Below are positions 22,564 through 30,782 of a stretch of 30,886 bases of DNA, one piece after another (position 1 is the first letter of the stretch; every line of letters begins with the position of its first letter). The DNA comes from Acidovorax delafieldii (GTDB lineage Bacteria; Pseudomonadota; Gammaproteobacteria; Burkholderiales; Burkholderiaceae_C). The notes under the pieces are model-generated. The model had not been told where the DNA came from. It was given only the letters and a program-made list of their open reading frames with translations, and did not search any database. The DNA lies in contig DFQQ01000021.1 in the NCBI GenBank assembly GCA_002377855.1, positions 28,489 through 59,374 of the forward strand. The letters are read 5' to 3'. A program made the translations under genes and the position numbers.

Positions 22564-23652
22564 ATGTCCAAGACCTACCAGATCGCCGTGCTTGCCGGAG
22601 ACGGCATTGGCAAAGAAGTCATGCCCGAAGGCCTGCGCGCCACCATGGCCGCCGCCAAGCGCTTTGGCCTGGACTTGCAGCTGCACACCTTTGAATGGGC
22701 CAGCTGCGACTATTACGCCGAGCACGGCAAGATGATGCCCGACGACTGGAAGGCGCAGCTTGCGGGCATGGACGCCATCTTCTTCGGCGCCGTGGGCTGG
22801 CCCGCCACCGTGCCCGACCACGTCTCGCTGTGGGGTTCGCTGCTCAAATTCCGACGCGAGTTCGACCAGTACATCAACCTGCGCCCCGTGCGTTTGTTTG
22901 AAGGCGTGCCCTGCCCCCTGGCCGGCCGCAAGCCCGGCGATATCGACTACTACGTGGTGCGCGAGAACACCGAGGGCGAATACACGTCGCTGGGCGGCGT
23001 GATGTACGAAGGCACCGACCGCGAAATCGTCATCCAGGAATCGGTCTACTCACGCCACGGCGCCAACCGCCTGCTCAAGTTCGCTTTTGAACTGGCCCAA
23101 AGCCGACCCAAGAAGCACGTCACCCTGGCCACCAAGAGCAACGGCATCGCCATCAGCATGCCCTGGTGGGACAAGCGCGCCGACGAAGTCGCCAAGGACT
23201 ACCCAGAGATCACGCTGGACAAGCAGCACATCGACATCCTCACCGCCCGCTTTGTGCTGCAACCCGGCCGCTTTGACGTGGTGGCCGCCACCAACCTGTT
23301 TGGCGACATCCTCTCGGACCTGGGCCCCGCCACCACCGGCACCATTGGCCTGGCCCCATCGGCCAACCTGAACCCCGAGCGCAACTTCCCCAGCCTGTTC
23401 GAGCCCGTGCACGGCTCCGCGCCTGACATCTACGGCAAGAACATCGCCAACCCGATTGCCATGATCTGGTCCGGCGCGCTGATGCTGGACTTCCTGACCC
23501 AAGGCCAGGGCGCAGGCCGCGCGGCGCACGACGCCATGGTGAGCGCCATTGAAGAAACCATCAAGAGCGGCCCACGCACGCCCGACCTGGGCGGCACGGC
23601 CAGCACCACGCAAGTAGGTGAGGCGATTGCGGCGCGCATTGCGGCAGGCTGA
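22564..23652 (+). CDS. Tartrate dehydrogenase / D-malate dehydrogenase (decarboxylating)
   Basis: This NAD-dependent beta-decarboxylating dehydrogenase of 362 residues belongs to the isocitrate/isopropylmalate dehydrogenase superfamily. The N-terminus has the GDGIGKEV motif; the arginines of the substrate site lie in LKFRREFDQYINLRPVR. ENTEGEY and the metal-binding NLFGDILSDLGP region, then EPVHGSAPDIYGKNIANP, complete the active site. The sequence is closer to TtuC/DmlA than to LeuB, as shown by SLWGSLLKFRREF and YYVVRENTEGEYTSLGG. It oxidises tartrate or D-malate to oxaloglycolate or pyruvate plus CO2. The ATG at 22564 follows AAGGAG. It is divergent from the LysR gene, and a repeat-type terminator follows at 23700. 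Confidence 0.92.
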   Translation: MSKTYQIAVLAGDGIGKEVMPEGLRATMAAAKRFGLDLQLHTFEWASCDYYAEHGKMMPDDWKAQLAGMDAIFFGAVGWPATVPDHVSLWGSLLKFRREFDQYINLRPVRLFEGVPCPLAGRKPGDIDYYVVRENTEGEYTSLGGVMYEGTDREIVIQESVYSRHGANRLLKFAFELAQSRPKKHVTLATKSNGIAISMPWWDKRADEVAKDYPEITLDKQHIDILTARFVLQPGRFDVVAATNLFGDILSDLGPATTGTIGLAPSANLNPERNFPSLFEPVHGSAPDIYGKNIANPIAMIWSGALMLDFLTQGQGAGRAAHDAMVSAIEETIKSGPRTPDLGGTASTTQVGEAIAARIAAG

Positions 23653-23699
23653 AAAGCCGTGCACGGGCGCGCCCAGTGCGATTCGCTCCTGAAATGAGA

Positions 23700-23738
23700 G
23701 CTGCCAGCGCTTGCTGAATAAGCGCTGGCAGCCTTTTT
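23700..23738 (+). terminator. Palindromic repeat acting as terminator of the dehydrogenase gene
   Basis: GCTGCCAGCGCTT (23700-23712) and AAGCGCTGGCAGC (23720-23732) form a perfect 13-bp stem with a 7-base loop, followed by CTTTTT. It is a copy of the AGCGCTT/AAGCGCT family located 47 bases after the stop codon. Confidence 0.85.
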
Positions 23739-23829
23739 CATTCAAACCTCAGCCTCGCCTGCGTGCACCCACCGCCTGCGCAGCAACATCGCGCAGGCAT
23801 TCCACCAACAAGCCCGTCACCGGGGTCTG

Positions 23830-24147
23830 CACCATGGACGGCGTGCACGGCGTGTTCATCGGCCCGGCCGACCTGGCCGCGTCCATGGGCCACCGGGGCA
23901 ACCCAGGCCACCCCGAGGTGCAGGCCGCCATCGAAGGCGCCATGAAAACCATCATTGCCAACGGCAAGGCAGCGGGCACGCTCACATCCGACCCTGTGCT
24001 GGCCCAGCGCTATCTGGACCTGGGCTGCACCTTTGTGGCGGTGGGGTGGATGTTTTGGTGTTTGCCAATGCCGCACGCAAGCTGCGCGGGCGGTTTGCCG
24101 GGGCCACTGCAGCGGCAGCGCCCGCCAAGGCAGGCGCAGTCTATTGA
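23830..24147 (+). pseudogene. Remnant of an HpcH/HpaI-family aldolase
   Basis: About 105 C-terminal residues of an HpcH/HpaI (2-keto-3-deoxy acid) aldolase are recognisable. GVHGVFIGPADLAASMGHRG, HPEVQAAIEGAM and the YLDLGCTFVAVG segment are read in one frame up to about 24046. The match then continues in the next frame as VDVLVFANAARKLRGRF and on to the TGA at 24145-24147. The switch falls in a G-run (GTGGGGTGG), consistent with loss of one base. The N-terminal ~150 residues, including the catalytic base and metal ligands, are absent, and the preceding DNA shows no homologous frame. Both defects together argue for a dead gene rather than a sequencing error. It may once have worked with the neighbouring hydroxyacid dehydrogenase. 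Confidence 0.8.
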
Positions 24148-24187
24148 GAGGAGAACCCGTCCACAGCCTGCAATTTGAGCAAAAACA

Positions 24188-24226
24188 GGCTCTGGCGCTT
24201 ATTCAGCAAGCGCAAGAAGCTATCAA
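24188..24226. repeat. Degenerate copy of the AGCGCTT palindrome
   Basis: GGCTCTGGCGCTTATTCAGC followed by AAGCGCAAGAAGCTATC; same architecture as the other copies but with imperfect arms. It lies between the aldolase remnant and the pmbA terminator. Confidence 0.55.
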
Positions 24227-24262
24227 AAGAAGAGCGTCCAACCAGAAGCGGTTTGCCCAACA

Positions 24263-24293
24263 AAAAAGGCTCCTGAAACCCAGGAGCCTTTTT
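24263..24293. terminator. Bidirectional terminator between the aldolase remnant and pmbA
   Basis: AAAAAGGCTCCTG (24263-24275) and CAGGAGCCTTTTT (24281-24293) form a perfect hairpin with A- and T-runs on both sides, which works on either strand. It lies 23 bases past the pmbA stop. Confidence 0.92.
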
Positions 24294-24315
24294 GCATGGT
24301 GTGCGAACGCCAGTC

Positions 24316-25749
24316 TCAGCTGCCGGCCACCTTCATGCGGTTGACCAGGATGGAGCCCACCGTCTTGGCGCCGTAGCTGTAGGCGTCCGCGCCCACGGCC
24401 TCAATGCCTTTGAACATGTCCTTGAGGTTGCCGGCGATGGTGATCTCGTGCACGGGGAAGGCGATCTTGCCGTTCTCCACCCAGAAGCCGCTGGCGCCGC
24501 GCGAGTAGTCGCCCGTCACGTAGTTCACGCCCTGGCCCATCAGCTCCACGACAAACAGGCCCGTGCCCAGCTTTTGCAGCATGGCGTCCAGGTCGTCGCT
24601 GGCTTGCGTCATGCGCGAGGTCATCACCAGGTTGTGCGAGCCACCGGCGTTGCCCGTGGTCTTCATGCCCAGCTTGCGGGCTGAGTAGCTGGAGAGGAAG
24701 TACCCCTCGACGCGCCCGCCCTTGACCACCTTGCGCGGCGCCACGCGCACGCCTTCTTCGTCAAACGGCGAGCTGCCCTTGCCGCCCAGGATGAAGGGGT
24801 CTTCCAGAATTTCGATGTGTTTGGGGAAGACCATCTTGCCCAGCGAGTCGAGCAAAAAGCTGCTCTTGCGGTAGAGCGAGCCGCCGCTCACGGCCTGCAC
24901 AAACCCGCCCAGCAGACCGGCGGCCAGCGTCGATTCGAACAGCACGGGGCATTGCGTGGTGGGGATCTTGCGGCTGCCCAGGCGGCTCAAGGCGCGCTGC
25001 GCGGCGTAGCGGCCCACGGCCTCGGGCGATGCCAGGTCGGCCGCGTTGCGCATGGAGCTGTACCAGGCATCGCGCTGCATCTCGCCGTTCTTGCCGGGCA
25101 GCGATGCGATGGGTGCCACCGAGAAACTGTGGCGCGAGCTGGCATAGCCACCGCGAAAACCGCGCGTGTGGGCGCTGAAGAAATGGCTTTGCTGGGCCGA
25201 CACGCCCGCGCCTTCGCTGTTGGTGATGCGGCGGTGGGTCTTGAAGGCGGCAGCTTCGCAGGCCTTGGCCATCTCGGCGGCTTCTTCGCTGGTGATGGCC
25301 CAGGGGTGAAAGAGCTGCAGATCGCGGTGGGTTCCGGGAGGAGCGATGTCAGCCGCGTCGGGCAGGCCGGCCACCGGATCCTCGGCCGTGAATCGGGCAA
25401 TGTCGTAGGCCGCCTGCACCGTTTGCTCGATGGCCTTGGTGGAGAAATCGGACGTACTGGCGTTGCCACGGCGGTGGCCGAGGTACACCGTCACGCCCAG
25501 GGATTTGTCGCGGTTGCGCTCCACGTTCTCCAGTTCGCCCTTGCGCACGCTGACCGACAGGCCACAGCCTTCCGACGCTTCGGCACCCGCATCCGTGGCG
25601 CCCAACTTCTTTGCATGGGCGAGCGCGCGGTCTACCAGTTCTTCAAAAAACGGCCGGCTGTAGCTGAAGCCGCTGGCAGGCCCGTGGGAGGAAGCAGAAG
25701 CCTTGGCAGCGGCCGGGGCGCTTTTCGCGCGGATAGAAGGTTTATTCAT
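24316..25749 (-). CDS. pmbA: Metalloprotease-related protein PmbA/TldE
   Basis: This protein of 477 residues belongs to the TldD/PmbA family. PmbA forms a heterodimer with TldD, which carries the zinc site; accordingly no HExxxH motif is seen here. In E. coli the complex degrades unfolded or cyclic peptides and matures microcin B17. Recognisable regions are EASEGCGLSVSVRKGELENV near the N-terminus, GVTVYLGHRRGNASTSD, and C-terminal stretches including FLLDSLGKMVFP, TGNAGGSHNLV and the GVNYVTGDYSRGASGFWVENG segment. The start at 25749 is chosen because a longer frame would cross the divergent yjgA promoter region; a 20-residue Ala/Ser-rich extension precedes the conserved core. tldD is not in the window. 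Confidence 0.93.
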   Translation of the reverse strand: MNKPSIRAKSAPAAAKASASSHGPASGFSYSRPFFEELVDRALAHAKKLGATDAGAEASEGCGLSVSVRKGELENVERNRDKSLGVTVYLGHRRGNASTSDFSTKAIEQTVQAAYDIARFTAEDPVAGLPDAADIAPPGTHRDLQLFHPWAITSEEAAEMAKACEAAAFKTHRRITNSEGAGVSAQQSHFFSAHTRGFRGGYASSRHSFSVAPIASLPGKNGEMQRDAWYSSMRNAADLASPEAVGRYAAQRALSRLGSRKIPTTQCPVLFESTLAAGLLGGFVQAVSGGSLYRKSSFLLDSLGKMVFPKHIEILEDPFILGGKGSSPFDEEGVRVAPRKVVKGGRVEGYFLSSYSARKLGMKTTGNAGGSHNLVMTSRMTQASDDLDAMLQKLGTGLFVVELMGQGVNYVTGDYSRGASGFWVENGKIAFPVHEITIAGNLKDMFKGIEAVGADAYSYGAKTVGSILVNRMKVAGS

Positions 25750-25813
25750 AGCGGCGGCTATGATACTTGCCACTGTGGCGCACTCGCTGCCACCTCTCTC
25801 TTTGCCCCCACCC

Positions 25814-26479
25814 ATGTCACGCAAACCCAAAAAAGGCTACTTTGTGCGAGGCCAGTTCGTTGCCGAAGGCAGCGAACTGGACATCCAGCTCAAGGCCGAA
25901 CTCAAAGGCACTCCAGATGCCAGCCGCACCGATCTCAAACGCGAAAGCGACGCCCTTCAAGACCTGGGCAAGGAACTGCTGACGCTGCGCGCCGATCTGT
26001 TCGATGCCGTGGGCCTGCCTGACAAGCTCGTCGATGCTCTGGCCGAAGCCAAACGCATCACCAACTTTGAGGGCAAACGCCGCCAGATGCAGTACGTGGG
26101 CAAGCTCATGCGCAAGCTCGAACCCGAGATCGTGGAAGCCGCCCGCACTGCCCTGGAAGAACAGCACAAGGGATCGGCCAGCGAGAAGCTGCAGTTGCAC
26201 CTGGCCGAGCAATGGCGCGACCGCCTCATTGCCGACGACACCACGCTACCGCTGTGGATGGACGAGCACCCGGACACAGACACCCAGCAATTGCGCGCAC
26301 TGATCCGCCAGGCGCGCAAGGACGCTCCGCCGGTGGACAACGCCGCCGTTTCCCAAGGTCTGGCGCCACGCAAGGGGCGTGCTTACCGCGAGCTGTTCCA
26401 GCTTGTGCGCGAGCACTTGGGCGGCACGGGGCTTGAGCGCAGTGACGAATCCGATGCCCAGGACCAAAGCGATGAATGA
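25814..26479 (+). CDS. yjgA: Ribosome-associated protein YjgA/DarP (DUF615)
   Basis: This protein of 221 residues is of the YjgA family, which binds late 50S assembly intermediates. The start MSRKPKKGY fits the family; then LKRESDALQDLGKEL, ITNFEGKRRQMQYVGKLMR and the C-terminal KGRAYRELFQLVRE are diagnostic. Much of the protein is helical and charged. It is transcribed divergently from pmbA (64-base gap, possible -10 TATGAT at 25759-25764), and the pmbA-yjgA pairing is widespread in beta- and gammaproteobacteria. Its 3' end overlaps the mogA start by 8 bases, so the two are translationally linked. Confidence 0.93.
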   Translation: MSRKPKKGYFVRGQFVAEGSELDIQLKAELKGTPDASRTDLKRESDALQDLGKELLTLRADLFDAVGLPDKLVDALAEAKRITNFEGKRRQMQYVGKLMRKLEPEIVEAARTALEEQHKGSASEKLQLHLAEQWRDRLIADDTTLPLWMDEHPDTDTQQLRALIRQARKDAPPVDNAAVSQGLAPRKGRAYRELFQLVREHLGGTGLERSDESDAQDQSDE

Positions 26480-27080
26480 CGCCAGCACCCCCGCCTACGA
26501 AGCCGTGAAGATTGGCATCGTGTCGATCAGTGACCGTGCCAGCACTGGTGTTTACGAGGACAAGGGCCTGCCCGCTCTGCAGGACTGGCTGGAACGCGCT
26601 CTGCACAACCCCATCCATTTTGAATCACGCCTGATTCCTGACGACACGGCGACCATCAGCGCGACGCTGATCGAACTGGTGAATGCCGGTTGCAGCCTGG
26701 TGCTCACCACGGGCGGCACAGGCCCTGCTTTGCGCGACGTGACCCCCGAAGCCACGCTGGCGGTGGCCCACAAGGAAATGCCGGGCTTTGGCGAGCAGAT
26801 GCGCCAGATCAGCTTGAAGTTCGTGCCCACCGCCATCCTGTCACGGCAGGTCGCGGTGATCCGGGAGCAGAGCTTGATCATCAACCTGCCCGGCCAACCC
26901 AAAGCCATTGCCGAGACACTGGAAGGGCTGAAAGACACAGACGGCAAATCCTTGGTGCCCGGAATATTTGCGGCCGTGCCTTATTGCATTGATCTCATTG
27001 GCGGCCCGTATCTCGAGACCAAAGACGAACTGTGCAAGGCATTTCGCCCCAAGAGTGCGCTGCGCCCCCTGCGCACCTGA
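26472..27080 (+). CDS. mogA: Molybdopterin adenylyltransferase (MogA)
   Basis: This enzyme activates molybdopterin by adenylation so that molybdenum can be inserted, giving the cofactor needed by NasA in this window. It is 202 residues. The MogA/MoaB fold is shown by IGIVSISDRASTG at the N-terminus, the conserved TTGGTGPALRDVTPEAT loop near the middle, and NLPGQPKAIAETL toward the end. The ATG at 26472 sits inside the last codons of yjgA (ATGAATGA arrangement), so it is read in a different frame and probably coupled. The linkage to a ribosome factor is common in this lineage and has no obvious functional meaning. Confidence 0.93.
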   Translation: MNDASTPAYEAVKIGIVSISDRASTGVYEDKGLPALQDWLERALHNPIHFESRLIPDDTATISATLIELVNAGCSLVLTTGGTGPALRDVTPEATLAVAHKEMPGFGEQMRQISLKFVPTAILSRQVAVIREQSLIINLPGQPKAIAETLEGLKDTDGKSLVPGIFAAVPYCIDLIGGPYLETKDELCKAFRPKSALRPLRT

Positions 27081-27137
27081 CCCGCGCACCAAAGGCCCGG
27101 CTGTTGCGCCAGTGCCTGCCCCTGCGCCTGTTGAGCC

Positions 27138-27494
27138 ATGCCTGCCGCCTTTCCCCTTCCGCTGAACGACGACCGCCGCCACCAAGAGCGGCGCATTCTT
27201 CGCGTGCAAGCCGAGCTGCACAGGCCGGGTCACGCGCCTCTGGCGGTGCGAACCATCGACATTTCAGAAGGTGGCATCAGCGTGCTGTGCCCCCTGAACC
27301 TGCCTGCGCGCACCGAATGCACGATACGCACCTCGCTGCCCATACCACCCACCGGGCGCAAGCCGGTGGAACTGAGCGCAGTGGTGCGCTACAGCATTCT
27401 CAGTAGCTGCGGCGGCGGGTTTCAGCTGGGGATGATGGTGCCCTTCGCAGACGAAGCGACGCAAGCGGCCATCCAGCTGTACATGAAAAACTGA
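27138..27494 (+). CDS. PilZ-domain protein (c-di-GMP receptor)
   Basis: This is a single-domain protein of 118 residues. The c-di-GMP-binding motifs of PilZ are present: the arginine-rich stretch RRHQERRILR (about 12-21) and DISEGGI (about 41-47), followed by a beta-barrel ending in GFQLGMMV. Both motifs look complete, so binding of cyclic di-GMP is likely. The partner or output is unknown; stand-alone PilZ proteins often regulate motility or exopolysaccharide. It follows mogA by 57 bases on the same strand and converges with cysE. Confidence 0.88.
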   Translation: MPAAFPLPLNDDRRHQERRILRVQAELHRPGHAPLAVRTIDISEGGISVLCPLNLPARTECTIRTSLPIPPTGRKPVELSAVVRYSILSSCGGGFQLGMMVPFADEATQAAIQLYMKN

Positions 27495-27548
27495 GTGCTT
27501 GCCAGCAGGCGGTAAGGCGCAGGGGTGGCAAGCGCAGCGACGGAAGAA

Positions 27549-28328
27549 CTACTTGCCCACCAGCTCGTTGAGCTTGCTGGCCTCGAACTGCTCTTTGAGC
27601 GCAGCGTCGCATGGCACGCAATCCTGTGTCTTCTGTACGGAGGACAGCTTTTCAATTGCCTGCCACAGCAGGGCAATCTGGTGCTCCTGTGATGAAGCGT
27701 TGTCGATCAAGCCACGCATGGCCTGCGACAGCGGGTCGTCCTCTTGCGTGATCCCGTAAGCGGTGAACTTGCGCGGTTGCTGGGGTTCGGTCACGTCGGC
27801 GCTCTGTCCCTCTTTGGACGGAATGATGCGCGCCGGAATGCCTACAGCTGTCGCGCCCGCAGGAACCGGCTTGATGACGACGGCGTTGCTGCCGATCTTG
27901 GCCCCATCGCCCACCTCGAAGCCACCCAGCACCTTGGCCCCCGCGCTCACCACCACATCTTTTCCCAGTGTGGGATGGCGCTTGGCGCCTTTGTACAGAG
28001 ATGTACCCCCCAGGGTCACGCCTTGGTAGATGGTGCAACCATCGCCAATCTCGGCCGTCTCACCCACCACCACGCCCATGGCGTGGTCAAAGAACACACG
28101 CTCACCGATCTTGGCGCCGGGGTGAATTTCAATGCCCGTGAACCAGCGCGCAAAGTGCGAGATGAAGCGGCCCAGCCACTTGAGCCCATGGCCCCAGCAC
28201 CAGTGCGCCGGCCGGTGCAGCCACACGGCGTGCAGGCCAGGATAACAGGTGATCACCTCCCAGGTGCTGCGCGCTGCAGGGTCACGGTCGAGAATGCACT
28301 GGATGTCGGAGCGCAGGCGGGCAAACAT
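27549..28328 (-). CDS. cysE: Serine O-acetyltransferase (CysE)
   Basis: This enzyme acetylates L-serine with acetyl-CoA, the first step of cysteine synthesis; 259 residues. The N-terminal helical region (MFARLRSDIQCILDRDPAAR) is followed by a left-handed beta-helix of hexapeptide repeats with the catalytic His/Asp context HPGAKIGERVFFDHAMGVVVGE, then GVTLGG and the GIPARII end of the helix. About 55 residues after the helix are poorly conserved and lack the usual short CysE tail, which may mean weaker feedback control by cysteine. It lies 34 bases after trmJ on the same strand, a common betaproteobacterial pairing. No clear ribosome binding site is seen. Confidence 0.94.
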   Translation of the reverse strand: MFARLRSDIQCILDRDPAARSTWEVITCYPGLHAVWLHRPAHWCWGHGLKWLGRFISHFARWFTGIEIHPGAKIGERVFFDHAMGVVVGETAEIGDGCTIYQGVTLGGTSLYKGAKRHPTLGKDVVVSAGAKVLGGFEVGDGAKIGSNAVVIKPVPAGATAVGIPARIIPSKEGQSADVTEPQQPRKFTAYGITQEDDPLSQAMRGLIDNASSQEHQIALLWQAIEKLSSVQKTQDCVPCDAALKEQFEASKLNELVGK

Positions 28329-28362
28329 GGTTTTGGTTGTTGTTCGAATATGGAAATGCAGT

Positions 28363-29181
28363 CTAGCGCTTTGCCTGGGCCGTTTCGATCATCGCTTTGG
28401 CGACACCGCGCAGGATGTGGATTTCTTCAGGGCTGAGTTGCGCGCGATTGAAAAGCTGGTTCAGGCGGGGCATGAGTTTCTTGGGCGCAGCAGGGTCCAG
28501 AAAGCCGATGCTGGTCAACGCCTGCTCCCAATGCCCCAGCATGCCCGCCACCTGGGCCGCATCGGCCTGCACGCGGGCTGGGGTCGCATCGCCTACCGCA
28601 AAGCCGCCCAGCGCCTGGCGCCAGTCATACGCAATGACCTGGATGGCTGCACCCAGGTTCAACGATCCAAAACGTGGATTGGTAGGAATAGACAGGGCGG
28701 CGTGGCACCGGTACACGTCTTCGTTGGTCATGCCAAAGCGTTCGCAGCCAAACAAAAATGCCACGCCGGTTTGGCCCGCCGGTGCTGCGCCGCCGCATGC
28801 CTCGCACCCCTCTGCGGGGTTTGAAGTGTTTTCGGCCTCTGGCGCTGATGCAGCAAGCGCGAGGCGCTCTTTTTTTAATAGCATCTCGAAGTGCGCACGC
28901 GGCTCCACCGTGGGCGGCCCAAAGTCGCGCGGAGTCATGGCGGTGGCGCACAGGTGGCTCATGCCATCCAGCGCCTCGTCCAGCGTGGCCACAACACGTG
29001 CGTTCTCCAGCACGTCCAGCGCACCGCTGGCGCGCTGGATGGTTTCTTCTTTGCGAAGCACGTTGGGCCAGCGCGGCGCCACCAGCACCAGGTCGTCAAA
29101 ACCCATGACTTTCATGGCACGGGCGGCGGCGCCTACGTTGCCGGCATGGCTGGTGTTGATCAGGACAAAACGGGTCTTCAT
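28363..29181 (-). CDS. trmJ: tRNA/rRNA methyltransferase, SpoU/TrmH family (TrmJ-like)
   Basis: This is a SPOUT-fold 2'-O-methyltransferase of 272 residues resembling TrmJ, which modifies position 32 of tRNAs. Motif 1 is the N-terminal FVLINTSHAGNVGAAARAMK; motif 2 is VAFLFGCERFGMTNED; motif 3 is IPTNPRFGSLNLGAAIQVIAY. Between PRAHFEM and GVAFLFG there is an extra segment of about 35 residues compared with the E. coli protein, as I remember it. The DNA of residues about 100-118 matches the short palindromic repeat (28829-28882), so the insert probably arose from a repeat. The segment is Ala/Glu-rich and probably a surface loop. It is upstream of cysE and divergent from suhB. Confidence 0.9.
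   Translation of the reverse strand: MKTRFVLINTSHAGNVGAAARAMKVMGFDDLVLVAPRWPNVLRKEETIQRASGALDVLENARVVATLDEALDGMSHLCATAMTPRDFGPPTVEPRAHFEMLLKKERLALAASAPEAENTSNPAEGCEACGGAAPAGQTGVAFLFGCERFGMTNEDVYRCHAALSIPTNPRFGSLNLGAAIQVIAYDWRQALGGFAVGDATPARVQADAAQVAGMLGHWEQALTSIGFLDPAAPKKLMPRLNQLFNRAQLSPEEIHILRGVAKAMIETAQAKR
28829..28882. repeat. Palindromic repeat copy embedded in trmJ
   Basis: The plus-strand stretch has GGCCTCTGGCGCT, a short centre, AGCAAGCGCGAGGCGCTC, a run of seven T and AATAGC. It has the same design as the intergenic copies yet is translated on the minus strand in frame, without a stop. Confidence 0.65.
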
Positions 29182-29332
29182 GGACGGGCTACTAGGTAAA
29201 AATCCGGCGGTGCAGTTAAAATGGAAGGCTTATTGTCGCCGCCCGCATCGCCCGGCCGCGATCACCGCTCATGATCCGCATGACTTTCACATTGCCCCGC
29301 GCAAACTGAAGTCTTGCCAACCACCACAATTT

Positions 29333-30277
29333 ATGTCGTCCAATCTGCACCCCATGCTCAACGTGGCCATCAAGGCCGCACGCGCCGCCGGCGCCATCAT
29401 CAACCGCGCGGCCCTTGATGTGGAGTCTGTGCGAATTTCGCAAAAGCAGATCAACGACTTTGTGACCGAAGTGGATCATGCTTCTGAAAAGACCATCATC
29501 GAAACCCTGCTCACGGCCTATCCTGGCCACGGCATCCTGGCTGAAGAGTCGGGCCAGGAGTACGGCGCCAAAGATTCCGATTTCGTCTGGGTCATCGACC
29601 CGCTGGACGGCACCACAAACTTCATCCATGGCTTTCCGGTGTATTGCGTAAGCATCGCGCTCACCGTCAAGGGCAAGGTCGAACAGGCCGTGGTGTACGA
29701 CCCAACCCGCAACGACCTTTTCACCGCCACCAAGGGCCGCGGCGCGTACGTGAACGAGCGTCGTATCCGCGTGAGCAAGCGCACCCAGCTCAAGGACTGC
29801 TTGATCTCTACGGGCTTCCCCTTCCGCCCGGGAGACAACTTCAAGAGCTACATGAACATGATGAGCGACGTGATGCAACGCACGGCCGGCCTGCGCCGCC
29901 CAGGTGCTGCCGCGCTCGACCTGGCTTATGTGGCGGCCGGCTTCACCGATGGGTTCTTCGAAACCGGTCTGTCGATCTGGGACGTAGCGGCTGGCTCGCT
30001 GCTGGTGACCGAAGCAGGCGGCCTGATTGGAAACTTCACGGGCGAAGCCGACTTTTTGGAGCAACGCGAGTGCATGGCGGGCAACCCCCGGGTGTATGGC
30101 CAACTGGTGCCCATCCTGGGCAAGTACAGCAAGTTCGCCAGCGCAGGCGACAAGGCGTCGGTGCGCCAGGCCGCCGCGGACGATTCGTCAGCGGGTGATG
30201 CAGCAGGCTCGGTGGAGCAGGAAAGCGCCGACGCCAGCAGCGCTGCGCCCTCTGCAACAGGCGACGCGCCCTTCTAA
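29333..30277 (+). CDS. suhB: Inositol-1-monophosphatase family protein (SuhB)
   Basis: This Mg-dependent phosphatase of 314 residues belongs to the inositol monophosphatase family. Metal-binding residues sit in GILAEESG and WVIDPLDGTTNFIHGFP (about 80-100) and in the C-terminal GLSIWDVAAGSLLVTEAGG. SuhB also has an RNA-polymerase/antitermination role in enterobacteria, not assessable here. The catalytic part ends near residue 265 (VYGQLVPILGKY), followed by a ~45-residue low-complexity Ala/Ser/Asp tail that is longer than usual. The ATG at 29333 gives the family N-terminus (HPMLNVAIKAARAAG); the gap of 151 bases to trmJ holds both divergent promoters. Confidence 0.93.
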   Translation: MSSNLHPMLNVAIKAARAAGAIINRAALDVESVRISQKQINDFVTEVDHASEKTIIETLLTAYPGHGILAEESGQEYGAKDSDFVWVIDPLDGTTNFIHGFPVYCVSIALTVKGKVEQAVVYDPTRNDLFTATKGRGAYVNERRIRVSKRTQLKDCLISTGFPFRPGDNFKSYMNMMSDVMQRTAGLRRPGAAALDLAYVAAGFTDGFFETGLSIWDVAAGSLLVTEAGGLIGNFTGEADFLEQRECMAGNPRVYGQLVPILGKYSKFASAGDKASVRQAAADDSSAGDAAGSVEQESADASSAAPSATGDAPF

Positions 30278-30282
30278 CCGTC

Positions 30283-30301
30283 CGTTCCGCACCGCGGAAC
30301 G
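30283..30301 (+). terminator. Hairpin after suhB
   Basis: CGTTCCGC-ACC-GCGGAACG is a perfect 8-bp hairpin beginning 6 bases after the suhB stop, without a T-run. Confidence 0.5.
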
Positions 30302-30782
30302 CGCCCTGCGGCGACTGCGCCCGGGCACATCGGTGCTTGGCGCTCCGCACTCCCCTTTGATCGGGACCTGTGCGGTGGCCGATAGCTGTCTGCGACGCGT
30401 ACGTCCGGCTCCGCATCGGACGTTGCGCGACCGTGCCCTGGTGTGAAGGGCCGCGTCATCGCACCGTGGGGGCGACTGCATAAGCAGCCGCACTCCCCTC
30501 GTGCTGTCGTTACACACCAGCCCCCTTCGTTCGCCACCGTGTGGCCGCCTCAGGGCCTCACCTCGTCTCCCTGCTGCCGCACAAACAGCGCATCTTTTTT
30601 CGCGCACTCTTGCCGATGGCGCCCACGCGCTGTAGTTACGGCGCAGCTGCCCGCGGCCCCAGTGGCACTCATTTGAGGTTTGTAGGACGAGGCCTCCTTT
30701 CGCAGTCAAACTAAAGACTGCCCAGTTGATGCTGTGCAGAATAGGTCGGGACCTGGCGCAAACCGCCAGACGCGGAGAAGCA
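30302..30782. other. Long non-coding stretch upstream of the NarK-like gene
   Basis: No convincing protein is seen on either strand. The stretch holds a hairpin ACGTCCG (30401-30407) / CGGACGT (30417-30423), a 12-base direct repeat CCGCACTCCCCT (30345-30356 and 30488-30499), and TTGAT half-sites (the better one near 30726) that could be one arm of an FNR/Anr box. It probably contains the promoter of the transporter gene; the rest is unexplained. Confidence 0.5.

Noticed and set aside
30716..30745. FNR/Anr box upstream of the NarK-like gene
   Set aside because: Only one TTGAT half is good; the expected ATCAA half is missing, so it is not listed as a site.
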